Below, piece after piece: positions 1-12,194 of a stretch of 64,000 bases of DNA. The DNA is taken from assembly GCF_023065955.2 (NCBI RefSeq), contig NW_026622874.1, positions 7,732,001 to 7,796,000 on the forward strand. The letters are read 5' to 3'. Under the pieces are notes generated by a model. It worked only from the letters and a program-made list of their open reading frames with translations. It did not search any database and was not told where the DNA came from. The translations under genes were made by a program, and so were the position numbers. Each line of letters starts with the position of its first letter. The stretch's first letter is position 1. Source of the DNA: Ursus arctos (taxonomy: Eukaryota; Chordata; Mammalia; Carnivora; Ursidae).

Positions 1-275
1 TGACATTGGCAAGGCCTCCGGTTTCCTATGAATCTTCTTTAACATATGAAAGTATTTTCTCGACTTCCCTTTTTCCTTACCTCCCCCAACCCCATGGTAT
101 GTAATCAGCCACCCCTCACAACCTGGGGCAGCAGCTCTTTCTGCCCACGGGTCCTGTCCCCGTGCTTCAATAAACCACCAATTTTGCACCAAAGATGTCT
201 CAAGAATTCTTTCTTGGTGGTCGGCTCCGGACTCCACCTCACTGAACCTCACCTATATTCCACAGCCTCATAAGT
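1..275 (+). mobile_element. Endogenous retroviral LTR, 5'-truncated by the window edge (LTR-1)
   Basis: Shows the U3 end, R and U5 of a gammaretrovirus-like LTR. Visible are TTCTTTAACATATGAAAG, CCACCCCTCACAACC, a CAGCTCTTTCTGCCC block, AATAAA (169-174) and CAAGAATTCTTTCTTGG, ending near ATTCCACA. The next bases do not contain a TGG-type primer-binding site, so this is not the 5' LTR of a provirus running to the right. About 85% similar by eye to LTR-2 (3015-3542). Confidence 0.82.
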
Positions 276-3014
276 CTGACCTGTCTTGTCAAACATAGGA
301 CAAGGCATGGGGGGACAGCGGAGCTGGGTTTGCCCCTCTATCCCCCAGTGCCGGCCCCGTCTCATGAGCACAGCCAGCGTGGTGGGGCTGACGGACCGTG
401 GGGCCATCACCATCATCCCCATGTGGGACCCATACTTCTCTGAGCTCACCTGTCACATACGGATCACCCCAACCCCAAGCCACCCTCTGCAGTGGAGAAC
501 GTTGGGTTTTCCTAGGAAAAGCTGCCAAATGGCTCTGATCTCATTCTTCAGCCCCCCCAAGAGAACAGAGGCACTGTCCCACGCGGGTGCGGTCTGTACA
601 AGTTGGGAGTCTCACATCAAGTCTCCCTGCGCCCCATTATCGGAGCTAGAAAGGCTGAATAAGCAGCCCCATATGGGCTCCGTGGGGTCGCTGAAAGGCT
701 GCAATTCACTCCCCCCAGGGGGATGGAGGGAAGCTGGGAAGGACGAGGAGACCTCGCCACACAGGGAAGGCAGAGACCCGCATTCCGGGAGAAGAGCCAT
801 GGGGGCACAGCAGAGAGTTGGTGGGAGCTATCTGGGGTGGGAAAGGGGGGTGTCCAACACATGACGCCTGCAAGGGCCACTAACTCACCACGTGGTGGCA
901 GGAAGGCCGGGCCTGACGTGCACCAAGCCTGGGGCAAAGGTGAGTTTACTCCCCGCTGCGAGGACCCAGCTCTCGGAGGGCTGAGCCAAGCTCACGCACT
1001 TGCCGGGAAGACTCCCCGATGTCGCCCCCGCCCCAACTTCTTCCGTCACTTCACCTGTCCCGACTCCCTGTCCAGGCCCTGGACCTCACCTCCGCATCCT
1101 GGTGGACATTTTCACCCAAATATTCCCAGAACCACCACGTGCTGAAAACCCCGCTCCTCCAGCCCCTGCACACCTGCGCTGCTGACAGCCACCAGCTCGG
1201 TTTCCCCCGTGGCGCCCATTCCCTCTCCAGTCCGCTTCCAAATCTTGCCATTTCTCCTTCGCACCCACTTGTGGTTGTTTTTCCCTTTTCCCCAATACCG
1301 CGCCTACTGGTCTGGGCCCCTGCACACCTTCCCACGGCCAGGACAGGAACTTTCTGGCAGGTTCCTCTCCTTGCACACATGCCCCCGGTCCAGCGGTACA
1401 GTCGTGTCTCCCCTGCACACACCCCTCAGCTCGGCTCCCAAATCCACAAACTTGTTCTCCCAGGGATTTTACTTTGTGTTCAAAGTGGTTTAACTGCATT
1501 TACACGTCTTCCTGTTCGCTGGTGTATCCATTCATTACTGGCGTTAGCCCACTAAGATCTGCTGCTGACGTCACCTTGTGGATTCGGGGAGCAGGATACA
1601 ACGATGCCGCTCCTCTGTCTTCACTGCAGGACACTGGGGCGCTCCCCCAGCCCGCACAGAGAGGGATGGGAAGCGATGGGGGGGGGGGAGATCGGGTGGG
1701 GGTGGGGAAAATGGTGAGGACGCTGCTCGCCCGAGGGCCAAGGGCCGCGCACCTGTTCCTGCCCCCACCACACATCCCAGGCGGATGGGCTCTACGAGCC
1801 ACTTGCATAAGTATGCCTGGGACCAGACATCCTGAGAGCCACGCCAGGAAGCCACGGCGAAGGTCCCAGGGCTGAGTGCCGCTTGCAGGGAGTGGCAGCT
1901 GTGAGACCCAGTCTCCGTGGACTCAGACAACAAGGTTTTCAGCTGTGACCACGTTGGGCTAAAAATATTAGCCCGCTATCTCCGAGTGTTATGTAAGCTC
2001 TGGCGGTTACATAATGATCACTGTGTGGTGCTGAGAAAGGCAGCCAGCCACGCTGGGTCTTACGTCCCTCGTCCCTCGTCTGTAAACGTCACCATTGACG
2101 ACCCGTCAGCCAGGCTGCTGGGGGGACACAGCCTCTCCTGTGGAGAAGGACCCTCTCAGGGGTGAAGCAGCGTCGGAGGGGGAGGTGCGCTGACATGATG
2201 AACGGGACCGTTATCAGCTAATCCCAACCTCCGGTATGTCCCCTGTCACTCTTACCCAGAACTGACTTTGGTTCCCTGATTCCCCACCCAGTCTCCTCTG
2301 AACCGCAACCCAACCTGCCCCTCCAACCGAGAAAACCTGGACGCTGCCTGTTTGCAAGGACACGCACCGGACAAGGACATCCTGCGTCTATCTGCCCTGG
2401 GGCCAGTAGGTGTGAAAAGAAAGGATAATGTCCTTTCATTTGATTCCTCCACATAGGAGCCTCCTGGGATGAGCAGAGAGGAGGCAATTTTCTCATAAGC
2501 GTCCAGGTGGAGACACTCGCCCCGCTGTCCCCAGGTGAGTAATCGTACCCCTGATTCCGCTCAGGGGAGGGGTGTTGGGAAGGAGGAAAAGAAAGGTCAC
2601 AGGCCTGGGAACCTGGGATTTCCTGAAGTGGAAGACGAGGAGAAAAACATTCAGAGAGCTTGCAGGAATGTTCTTCTCAGTCCCTTTGCTCAAAGAAGGC
2701 CACTTCCTCCGTAGTGGCTCTGGGCGGAGGGCTCCTGGAGAGCAGGCGGGCAAGAGCCCAGGCCAGCTGCGGGCAGGGATGGGGAGCAGCGTGGGCTTCC
2801 AGGCCAGCCTCCCAGAGGCGCGGCCTCCCTGCGGGCCTCTGATCCCCTCGTGCTGGGGACTGGCGCCCCGGCCTCAGATGGCATGATTAGCTGGGACACC
2901 CCGACAGCTAGGCTTGCGGCTGGGCTGACCTGAGCGTTGCCCCTTTAATGGTGCTGACGAGGGAACAGAAGGCAAGCTGAGGACAAAGCAGTAACAGACA
3001 CCCCCACCATGGGA
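276..3014. other. Unique intronic sequence between the two retroviral LTRs
   Basis: GC-rich, without recognisable retroviral gag, pol or env remnants or exon-like segments. It holds the CRE-like site at 1566, a G run at 1679-1690 and GGGCTAAAAATATTAGCCC (about 1957-1975), a 7-bp-stem palindrome. Several 60-190-codon frames overlap on both strands, as expected for GC-rich DNA without selection. Confidence 0.6.
1566..1573. promoter_or_regulatory. Palindromic CRE-like site
   Basis: TGACGTCA, the full cAMP-response element palindrome including its CpG. No promoter context is visible, so it may be chance. Confidence 0.25.
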
Positions 3015-3542
3015 TGTACGTGACATTCCTCAGGCACTCCTGGCTGCCCTGAAGGACAAAGAAATAGTCAACCTATAGAGACCACAATCCTGCAAGACTT
3101 AAGTCTCCCTCAGTTTACAAATGTCTTAGCGATCTAAAAGAACAAAGCATTTCTACCAATAACCTAGCTTCCGGAAGGAAATATAGATACAATTCAATGT
3201 CCTTATAATCTGCAGCCTCCAGGAAGTTCCCAACTATCTTAATGCTAATGCCTTGCTAGAGGGAAAAACAACCTTAATGTGGCAATGGCAAAGCCTCCTC
3301 TGGAATCCTGTGAGTCTTCTTTAACATATGAAAGTATTTTCTCAGCCTTCCTTTTTCTTACCTCCCCCAACCCATTGTATATAGTCAGCCACCCCTCACA
3401 ACCCTGGGGCAGCAGCTCTTTCTGCCCATGGGTCTTGTCCCCATGCTTTAATAAACTACCAATTTGCAGCAAAGACTCAAGAATTCTGTCTTGGTCATTG
3501 GCTCCAGACTCCACCCCCACTGAACCTCACCTGTATCCCACA
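3015..3542 (+). mobile_element. Endogenous retroviral LTR, near complete (LTR-2)
   Basis: Plus-strand LTR with a U3 beginning near TGTACGTGACATTCCTCAGG, a TATATA element (3376-3381), the CTCTTTCTGCCC block, AATAAA (3450-3455) and CAAGAATTCTGTCTTGG in U5, ending near ATCCCACA. Its 3' half matches LTR-1. No gag, pol or env remnant is recognisable between the two LTRs, so both look like solo LTRs. The exact 5' edge and the target duplication are not resolved. Confidence 0.82.
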
Positions 3543-4408
3543 ACCTCATCAGTGCCAGCCACTTGAAGTTTTTGAGCTCCTGGAATGTGCACCGATGTTC
3601 ATCAAATATTCTAAGGGGTGAGCGGAGGACTCTGGGAGGTAAGCGCCTAGCACAGAACCACCTAGTCTAGAACCATAATTTAAAAGCCACCATAAACCAA
3701 TCTGATGCGTGCTGAGGAAATGTCCCCAGGAACCCTGGGCCTAGCTCTGAGCCCTGCACAGCCAGCAGCAATCCTGGCCACCTGGGCCGAGTGTGTCTGT
3801 CCCCTGTCAGGGTCAGGGTCAGACCCGCATGGCTGATCCCCGGAAACTGGGCCTGGACTCAAGGGAAGCCAGTCCCTGATCACTTTCCCTGTGGATCTGT
3901 TCTGTACACCAGGAACCCAAGGAGAGTCAGAGGGAGACAGCAAGAGAAGGACTTCCCTACATGGGTCCCGGCACGTGAGGACAGAAAAATTTGCCTTCCC
4001 TGAGGAGACTGGTGGTCAGTGAGGGCACAGAGGTGGCCGGGGAGCCAGGTGGCCTGGGAGCCAAGAAGCGTGGTTTCCAGCCCCAGGGCTTCCTCTCTAG
4101 CCGCCTCCCCCCGCCCCGCCCCGTTCCAGCCTCATGGGGCGCTCCTGCCCTCTCCTTCCTCCTCCCTTCCTGAGCACATTTCATCCAAACCAGGGGAGTT
4201 TCTGTGGCCTTCTTGCCCACCCGCATGGACTCACATCTCTGCAAAAGAGGCGCAGGGAGAGAAGGTGGGGAGCGAACCCACACCCCCACTGCCCACCGCT
4301 CCTGGCTCCCCAGCATGGGGACAGCCCAGTGCACAGCTCAGCCCGGAAGTCCCTGCTGGGACCTGGCTAGGTGCTGACCAAGTTGCGCCACCAGTCACAG
4401 GTGCTCCA

Positions 4409-4409
<1 letters not shown>
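3543..4409. other. Intronic sequence, no feature recognised
   Basis: GC-rich unique sequence leading to the CA microsatellite. Nothing exon-like seen. Confidence 0.5.

Positions 4410-4458
<49 letters not shown>
4410..4458 (+). repeat. (CA)24 microsatellite
   Basis: Uninterrupted CA dinucleotide run, flanked by GTGCTCCAG and TGCTGTCACC. Likely polymorphic. Confidence 0.98.
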
Positions 4459-4460
<2 letters not shown>

Positions 4461-4772
4461 CTGTCACCTCGGGCTTCCCCTGCCCCGAGCTCCCAGAGCC
4501 GCCTGGTCCTTCCTGCCCTGACTGCCCCTGGGACCAGCTCCCAGCCTGACTGATGGCCGTCGGCTTGAGCCCTGACCACCAGCCATACCACCTGCTAGGG
4601 ACACCAACTAACTGGGGAAACCCCTCCACTTTGATCAAGGAAGAAAAGTGTGCATACCCAACCCCACGAGGAAAAAGGTTTCTCCCATCCGAATTCATAG
4701 GGGTCTCAGCTCTGTTTCTGAAACAGAAGGAAGCTGGAACATAGGAAAGAGAATGGGCTTTGCTAAGCGCTC

Positions 4773-4812
4773 ACCTCCCCCCCCACCCCCACCCCCCACC
4801 CCACCCCCGCTC
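4773..4812 (+). repeat. C-rich tract
   Basis: A run of C with single A interruptions (CCCCCCCCACCCCCACCCCC and more). The minus strand is G-rich enough for a G-quadruplex. Confidence 0.9.
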
Positions 4813-4849
4813 CTGCAGCCCATGTCCTTAAACCTCAAGCTTCTAGCGG

Positions 4850-4990
4850 TGCCCCTCAAACTCCTCAAACGTCACTCACATCCGAATCAGCTGGGCTCCT
4901 GCTAAAACACACATGGCTGGGGCCCATCCCAGAGTTTCAGATTTCGTAGATCAGCGTGGGGGTTGCTTTCCCAACCAGTTCCCAGGAACC
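4850..4990 (+). repeat. MER5-like DNA transposon fragment
   Basis: CCTCAAACTCCTCAAACGTCACTCACATCCGAATCAGCTGGGC and CCCAGAGTTTCAGATTTCGTAGATC follow the MER5/Charlie pattern. Confidence 0.7.
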
Positions 4991-4996
4991 CACTGG

Positions 4997-5160
4997 GAAC
5001 AGTGCTCCTCACACGGTGTTCCCAGGACCAGCATCGCCAGCATCCCCTGGGAGCTTGGGAGAAATGCAGAATTGGGGCTCCACTCAGACCTCCAGACATG
5101 CAGAACCAGAGTCTTCAGTATAACAGAACTCCTGGGGTGTATGTTCACGTTCAAGTTTAC
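4997..5160 (+). repeat. MER5-like DNA transposon fragment
   Basis: GTGCTCCTCACACGGTGTTCC, CAGCATCCCCTGGGAGCTTGGGAGAAATGCAGAATTG and CAGACCTCCAGACATGCAGAACCAG match the MER5 layout. Adjacent to two other related fragments. Confidence 0.7.
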
Positions 5161-5224
5161 GAAAGGGCCGCTCAGCACCGACTCCCAAAATAGGATCCGC
5201 TGGCCGCCTGCAACAGAATGCCTG

Positions 5225-5345
5225 GGGCATGCACGTTAAAAGGCAGATTTCTGGGTTCAACCCCAGTCTACCCAGGGAGACTCTCCGGGCCAGGAATCTG
5301 CATTTTTCTGAAACTGCCCAGGTGATTTTGTTAAACATTTGAGCT
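5225..5345 (+). repeat. MER5-like DNA transposon fragment
   Basis: AGGAATCTGCATTTTTCTGAAACTGCCCAGGTGATTTTG is a typical MER5 3' block. Confidence 0.55.
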
Positions 5346-7615
5346 AAGACTCATAGACCAAGAGCTTGAAGAGGGCAGGAGGCAGAGGCTTCCTTTCCGA
5401 AAACCTGGGGTCTCAGTCCCCCAGCGGGGCTATGACCATCCTGTGCTCATGGACTGGAGTCCTGGGCAGGTAGCCTTCACAGGTAAGAGCAGTGTGTCCA
5501 GCTCCCAGATCCCCTAGCCACCTCCACGCGGGAGAACACCCTGAAAACAACCCCCAAGGGTTGGCCCTGGCATCTTCCGGGGATGGGGGCCATCTCCCCC
5601 AGCATACTTCACCACCCAAACCCCCAGCCTCCCGTCCCGTCAACTCTGCCTATTCCCGGCAGGCTACCCACCCCCAAAACCCGGCTCCTTCCACCTGTCT
5701 CTGACCTTCCTCGTGTCCCAGAGGGCTTTGCAGATTTGGGAGGTGCCTGGTACCTTTTAGGACCAAGCCTTTGGGCTCCCACCCTGCCCTACCCATACCT
5801 TCCAACCTGTTTCCTGCAGCTTCTAGATACACTTGAATTTCAAAAGCCTCTCTGCCACTTCCTCACACACTGTTACCAAGTACCTAAGAGCCCAGTGAGG
5901 GGGAGGTGAGAATAAAAGCCCTCTCTCAAATAATGCCACATTTTCAAAGGGACAGAATTCTCTTACAATGCCTAGGAATCCAGAGAGCTCTTAAGTCACA
6001 CTCAAGCTTTCCACTCCTTCACTCCTTTTCTTTAAGCCAGGGATGGTGGGAGTAGGAACTAGGGTCAGGATACGGGGAGTGATTAGGCAAAAGCTCAGAT
6101 TGTCTGAGAGGAGAGACGCCAACGGGAGGGAATGTTCTAGAAGGAGAAGGGCAGAAAGGCAAGGATTTCACAAGCCTGGCTGCTGCTGCTGGAGAGCCCA
6201 CTTGAGCACTCAGCAGCTCCGTCTTGTAAGCACTCACCAGGTGTGAACGCCGAGCAGTCTGGCGAGTGGAGACCGCAGTGAGAGTGTGCACAGTGCGAGT
6301 GGAGTCTGGGGCACCACCAGACAGGAGCCAAAGCACAGCGCGCAAACAGCTCGATGCAGGAGGAGGGGAGACAAGACACGTTCATTCCGAACTCGCTCCT
6401 TGGAGGGAACCCAGCTGAGGTCCCGAGGATGCTGCTCTGGGGAAGGAGGAGTGTCCGGGCAAAGGGAACCCCCACAGGGCACTGATGTCCACCTTCACTG
6501 TGGTTTGAGATGGTCACGTTCTCCTCTCCGTCCTGGAATGACATGACCTACAAATCTCCCATGGAGGTGACATGGAGCCCGGAAATCCTTCCTACCAGCT
6601 TCTACTGTTGCCCTCGGCCCCGAGCAGAAAGTGGGGCGCACAGTGGGCAAGTCAGTCTCCGGGTCGGACTCACTGTCGTAAGGCCCCACAGAATCTAGGC
6701 TCAGCGACTAGCCGACTAGCCGTGCCCATCCCTGATGCCCTCCCAGCGCGGTGTGGAGACAAGGAGCCCCAGCTCTCCTTCTGACTCCTGGTCCCCTCCA
6801 CGGGAGGCTTCTGTTCCCAAATCTTTCATGGAACAGGGACCACAGACAGCTTCTTAATAGAGCGAACCTGGTAGCAGCCTGGGGCCTGAGCAGCGCCATC
6901 AGCTCCCAAAGGAGAGCCTTTTCCAGGATAAAGACAGACGATTATCCTACTTAACAGCTCTGAAGTGTGTTAATTACCTGTTACCTCCAGCTGCTTAGAG
7001 ACTTTTTGCTCAAAACAAGCAAAGGAGGGCGAACTGAACAAGAGAACAAGTATGGGCACCTGGGGAAGGAGACTAACTGTTAGTCCCTATTTGCTGAGTG
7101 CCCACCGGCACCGACATGGGGAGGTGGGCTTGGCGGCCTGGTCCAGAGCTATCAGGCAAAGATGAGACTGGTGAGCAGCGCACTCCAGAATGCCGGGCAC
7201 GGGGTGGTGTGAGTTCAAGCACATGTAACGCCTGATCAACACGGGTCAGACGACCCAGGTCCGCTGAGATGCGGATTTCTTACAGCACAGATGGTAGAGG
7301 TGTTTTCTCTTCCTGTCTTAAGGACATTTTCTCTAGCTCACTTTACTGCCAGAATACAGTATATAATCTAACAGACCTCACAAAGGGTTGGCGCCCCCCA
7401 CCCCCCAACGCCGGTCAAGGGTCAACTGTGCACACAAGTGTGTTTTCCGAAGTCTGGCAAAGGCGGATAGTAGCTGGAACGTGCCACACTTCACCGGGAG
7501 TTTGATTTAGCAAGTTCACATTCTGGAGAAAAGGCAAGAGAATATTCTAACTCTGGCTTCCAGGAAGGGCTCGAGTGGCAGTGTCCTGGGGAAAACAGTA
7601 TCTGATTCGGGAATG
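5346..7615. other. Intronic sequence, no feature recognised
   Basis: Unique sequence between MER5-like and MIR elements. The 6935-6990 part (TGTTAATTACCTGTTACC) is AT-richer and could be a regulatory stretch, but there is no direct evidence. Confidence 0.5.
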
Positions 7616-7800
7616 AGAGCCGGGCTCCAGACCTGCCCATCGAGCGGCAGAACCCTGGGTGAGCTATTTAAGGTCGATGGGCTCAGTTTCTCCATCTATA
7701 AAATGGGAACAAGAATGGCACCAACTCCACAGGATGACCATGAGTGGGGATTTACTATGTGTGAACCCCTTAAAATCGCTTCTGGCACAAGTAACACCGC
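7616..7800 (+). repeat. MIR SINE
   Basis: CTCAGTTTCTCCATCTATAAAATGGGAACAAGAATGG preceded by CTGGGTGAGCTATTTAAGG is the MIR core. Confidence 0.78.
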
Positions 7801-8544
7801 ACACAGAGCTGCCGCAGTACAAAGAAGCATTTGACCCGCACACTCCCGCACCCCTGTGGGTCATGTCAGCGCATGGACTCCGTCTACTTTGTAAAAAGCA
7901 GCAATTAAAGTCTCTTGAAAATCAAAACGACGTGTCTCCCTTTCCTCTCCAGTCCATTTCTAGCGCTTGCAAATGTTTTAAATGCTCTCCCTCTGTGCAG
8001 GGACAGAAATGCCATCACTGTCCGTGTCACCATTAGCTACTCTGAAGTCCTAAAGCTCCCGGCTTTCAGGAGTGATGTCCTCACCCCTCCTGAGTCATGC
8101 ACCTGTCTGTGCACCTGGTGTGTCTGTGTGCGTCTCCGTGGGCCTCTCTCCACACAGCTCTACCAGTACAGCACCTGGTAAGCGCCGGCAAACTCACCAC
8201 TTACTCAACAAACGTGCACTGAGGCCTCCCGGCGAGCCTCAAACATGGGGACAGGCACTGGAGGTGCCAATGGAGCACCACCCCACTGCTCCCCAGGCCA
8301 GTGAAAGGGAGCCCGGCTGAACAACAGAAGGTACACCACACTTAGTGGTAAGCCAGCCTGAACAACAGGCAGTTGGGAAACCAAGGCAGGCACGCTGCCC
8401 AGCCACAGAAACAGGACACATCATGGGCCAGTGCCAGCCTCCGCCACCTGTCATGGGAGCAATGGCCACCGCCTGACCGGCCAGCCTCCCAACTCCCCCC
8501 AGCCCGGCTCCAAGCCCACTTTACCAGGAGCCTCAGAGATCCTT

Positions 8545-9045
8545 CTGAAATATAAGTTAGGTCATGTCACCTCTCTGCTCCACCCTACAATGCTTCTCCG
8601 CTTCTAGAACAGGACCCACTCCTTACAATGACCTCCACGGCCCTATGTGACCCGGCCTACCTGCCTTCCTGACCCTTCACCCCACATCACTCCCTTGCCC
8701 ACTCAATCGAGCCAGACTCACCCCATTGCTAATCCTCACACCCAGCCTGCCTGTTGCTACCTCAGGGCCTTAGCACGCGCCATCGCCGCGGGCTCCTCCT
8801 CATCTGGGAATGCACGCACGGTCACCTCCTCAAAAGAGCCTGCCCTCTCGGCCCGGTGTTGTTCTGTTCAATTCACTCGAAGTTCTTCATAGCACTTATC
8901 ATCACTGTCTGAACATGTGTTGATCACACATCTGTTTACTGATTTACCGCCTGTTCAGCACGCTCACGACTCCCTCCCCCGTGCCTGGACCCGCGGCTGG
9001 CATGCAGTGGCACTTTGTGCTGGGTGAACGGTCAGTGTGCATGCA
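8545..9045 (+). repeat. L2-type LINE 3' region
   Basis: Shows the familiar series AGGTCATGTCACCTCTCTGCTC, CTCCTTACAATGACCTCCACGGCCCTATGTGACC, ACCTCAGGGCCTTAGCACG, CATCTGGGAATGC and CATAGCACTTATCATCACTGTCTG. No intact ORF. Confidence 0.78.
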
Positions 9046-11559
9046 AACACAGCACCCCCGAGCTGATTGCTCAGTATGCAAAACCAGCATGGCACTGACT
9101 CCGCGGTCACTCAGCAAGTCTCGGGTCAGTGCTCTGCCCCCCACACCCACAGGTGGGAGCCCAGCCCCAGCCGGTGCTTTACGGCATAAGCAGCGGGTCC
9201 CCCAGGGCTCAAGTACAGCAGATGAGTGCTCAATCACGGCTCAGCAATTCAAGCTCGGACTGTCCAGGGTGGCGGGTGAGGCCCGGCAAGAGGCCCAGCC
9301 ATGAGACCAGGAGATGTGAATGGAAACTTCCATGACTACTAGTCCAACTTCCATGACTACTACTCATTCACTCGACACTCGCCATGTTCAGGGTCCATGT
9401 GCTGGGGGCACAGGAGGTATAGAAGGGGAAGAGCCATCATCCCTGTCTGTAGGCACCTTCCATCCTGGTGTGGAAAACACGTGTTGGGAAAGGGAAGAAT
9501 GTGATACCAGAAGCCACAAGAACCAGTGACTGGAGGTCTTGGGTCTGGGAGGGCTGCCCTGGGGGAGAAGGGTCATCTTCTGGCCTCACTACTTCTCTGG
9601 AGGGTCTGGGCAAGAAACAGTGGCAGTCAGGACAGGATGGGCAGAAGGGACGGAGCCACGCGGATGGGCTTGAACAACACGTAGGAGGTCCCACCTGCAG
9701 AATGCAGCAGCCAGTCCACGAGAGCCAGCAGGAGGGAGAGGACAAACCCATCACTCCAAAGTCTTGCATGGCAGGCGTGGGCTCACACACAGGAGGTGCA
9801 CTGGAAGGGGAGGTGTTCTGGGGGGGCCAGGAGCCCAGCACTGGCCAGCATCGCAAGTGTCTGTGGGACCGTTAGGCGCAGGGCTTGGTCCTCACAACAG
9901 GGACCTGGAGGCTGAGGAAACATGGCAAAGGAAATTTGGACTGCCTGGTGGAAGGCACTGAGCGGAGAAGGCGGGGCACAGAGTCCAGCGCTGGGTCTGG
10001 GGTCCCCCAACATGCAGGACAAGGAGAGAGGGAAGAGCCCGGGAGGCCAAGGAAGGGCAGTGTGAGGCCCAAGGCGACAGAGGCTGGCATCAAGACTGGC
10101 AAGTTCACGTTGGAGGAGAAAGGACACTGAACTCAGTGGTGAAGAAATGCATGCTGGCCTGGGGCACCAATGTCCCTGCTGCGTCCCTGCCACTTAGACA
10201 CGTGTGTCTGCAAAGGGTAAGCCTGGGAACGCCGAGGGGCCAGGGCCTTCTTCCTCAGGTTTGTTTTCGTGAAGGCACATGACAAGCACAGATGACATGG
10301 GTCCTGCCCCTCACCTCACCTGGTGACACAGATCCCTGGATTGCCAGAAACACTGAGCTCTAGCCAGTGGCTTCCAGGCGAATTTCCAGAATGCAGACAG
10401 TCCAGGCACAAGTTGGAAACAGCGCATGCTCTCGGGGGCAGCGCTGCCTGGTGTCCCAGGGTCGGCACTGACGGTCACTCATCCACGGGTGCCATGGGAT
10501 GCCCCCGAGGCTGGCACATCACTCCCCCGTGGCCAGAGCCCCTCTCCATCCACTCCTGCTGCGGACCTAGGGGCCCACCCCTCCCTCCTGCACTGGGGCT
10601 CCTACCCTCCAGCCAGTGTGGGGGCCAAAGTGGCCCAGGGGTGCAGTCCCCCTTCCCTCCACCTTGCAGCTGTCCCGCTCCTGCGAAGCAAGGGTGCTCC
10701 TTGCAGATAGCAGGAAACACCTCCTCCAGCTCCCAGGACCTTTCACGTTGTCCCCGGGGCCACACAAGGAGTGTGTCACAACAAGGCAGCTCTCAGTGAC
10801 TCTCAGGAATGGGGGGGTCAGAAGTACACACTCTCGTGAAGCTGTTTTGATGGAAAATTCCAGAGGAGCTCCACTGAATGGCAGGGCTACCAGGGCCATC
10901 CCGTGTGCCCCCCAAGCTGGTTTCAGGATGCAGCTGTGACCTCAAGGAGCCCAGACCTCGTACAAGCCACTCAGAAGCAACAGGACACGAATGCTAAGGG
11001 CTGCAGACCAATTAAAAGTTGCGTTGACAGGAGAGACGCGAGCCTGGGCCAAATTGCTGAGGTGGGCAGATTTCCTCATGGGGAGCAAACAGCTCCGACT
11101 TGGCTCCTTTCCTTCCGGAAAGCCCGACTACATGTGTCTATGTGGGATGATGGTGAATTTTGCAGAGTACGAGCTGAAGCTCAGAGATGCACCAGGAACT
11201 TGGCCCCGACTCCATACGGCCCCTCAGTGACCCCGCGGGGCTGTGCCCCTGACCTCTGATCCCAGCAGGTTTGCAGGTCCCCAGGGGAGCCCCAGACCTG
11301 CACACAGCACGTGCAGGCGGGCGACCCACACGAGCCAGAGAGGCGGGAGCTGCGACGTCAGCAGCTGGGCTGTGATTGTCAGAACCACGCACCCCCTGCA
11401 GCGATGGGCTCGGTGCTGGGTTTGGCTTTTTGGTAAAACCAGAGACACATTCTGAAGACACCGCGCGGTGATTAGGTTCCAAACCTTCCGCTGCAGAGGA
11501 AGGAAGGCGTGCGTCTTGCTGGTGAACACGCCGCGCACCCTGACGACAATGATGCTAGA
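9046..11559. other. Intronic sequence with few recognisable features
   Basis: GC-rich. Apart from the 22-bp-period duplication at 9325 and a faint MIR/L2-like stretch near 9360-9470, I see nothing. Confidence 0.5.
9325..9363 (+). repeat. Short tandem duplication, 22-bp period
   Basis: AACTTCCATGACTACTA occurs at 9325-9341 and again at 9347-9363, with AGTCC-type spacer. Confidence 0.9.
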
Positions 11560-11915
11560 ACGTGGCGCATCTTCAAGGAGCTTTAGGAGATCCAGCGACT
11601 CCGTGAAGATTTGTCAGTGTTAACCTCTCAGTCAGGGCACAGCCCAGACACGGTGTGGCAGCTGGAGAAATCCGTGAAGTTTGGAAACAGGATAAAGCGT
11701 TCCAGAGTTTTCAAGGTGGTTACCAGAGCAACCTCAGGGACCAGATTCTAAAATGTTCTGCTTTAGAAACCAGAAAGCCAGAAGTGAAACAACCAAATAA
11801 TAAGGTACACATCAGAAATCCTTATAAAGATGAGCATTTTCTCAAAACGGAAAATAATTTAATCTATGAGCAATATTTTGACCATGAAAGCAAACAGATT
11901 TCAAAGTGATGTCCC
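11560..11915 (+). other. AT-rich segment with an 84-codon open frame, unassigned
   Basis: Base composition shifts from the GC-rich surroundings to A-rich. A frame at 11655-11909 starts MAAGEIREVWKQDKAFQSFQ and ends with a TGA. I do not recognise the peptide. There is no zinc-finger, membrane or catalytic motif and no clear Kozak or splice context. It could be a relic of a retrocopy or a zinc-finger gene linker, or an old repeat. Confidence 0.25.
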
Positions 11916-12194
11916 GGAAGCCTGAAAGGTCCTCTGTCACTGGGGTCTCCTCTCCACTCCTGGGTACGTCACACGTTCCCTCCAGCCCTCACGCCTCATC
12001 TCTTCAAAGGACATCCCCTCACGTGCGTGCAACACACACTTGTGCAGAGATTGTCACAATTCCACGAGCCACGTCCTACCAGGTGCTCCAAAGGCTGGAC
12101 GACTTGCTGATGCCATCCCACCTTCAGGACGAGGACGATCCGGAAGACAGATAGATACACAAACACAAGGCGGTGGGAGATCCTGTCGTGACTG

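Noticed and set aside
286..864. 192-codon frame between the two LTRs as a possible retroviral gene
   Set aside because: No capsid, protease or polymerase motifs. Overlapping frames on both strands point to GC-rich noncoding DNA.
1..3542. A provirus flanked by LTR-1 and LTR-2
   Set aside because: No primer-binding site after LTR-1, no polypurine tract or viral coding remnant before LTR-2, and the LTRs differ too much for a recent provirus.
4231..4698. 155-codon reverse frame across the CA repeat
   Set aside because: Contains a Cys-Val run from the (CA)24 microsatellite. Not a gene.
9325..9363. CRISPR-like or regulatory direct repeats
   Set aside because: Only two copies with a 5-bp spacer in a mammalian intron. 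A simple slippage duplication explains it.
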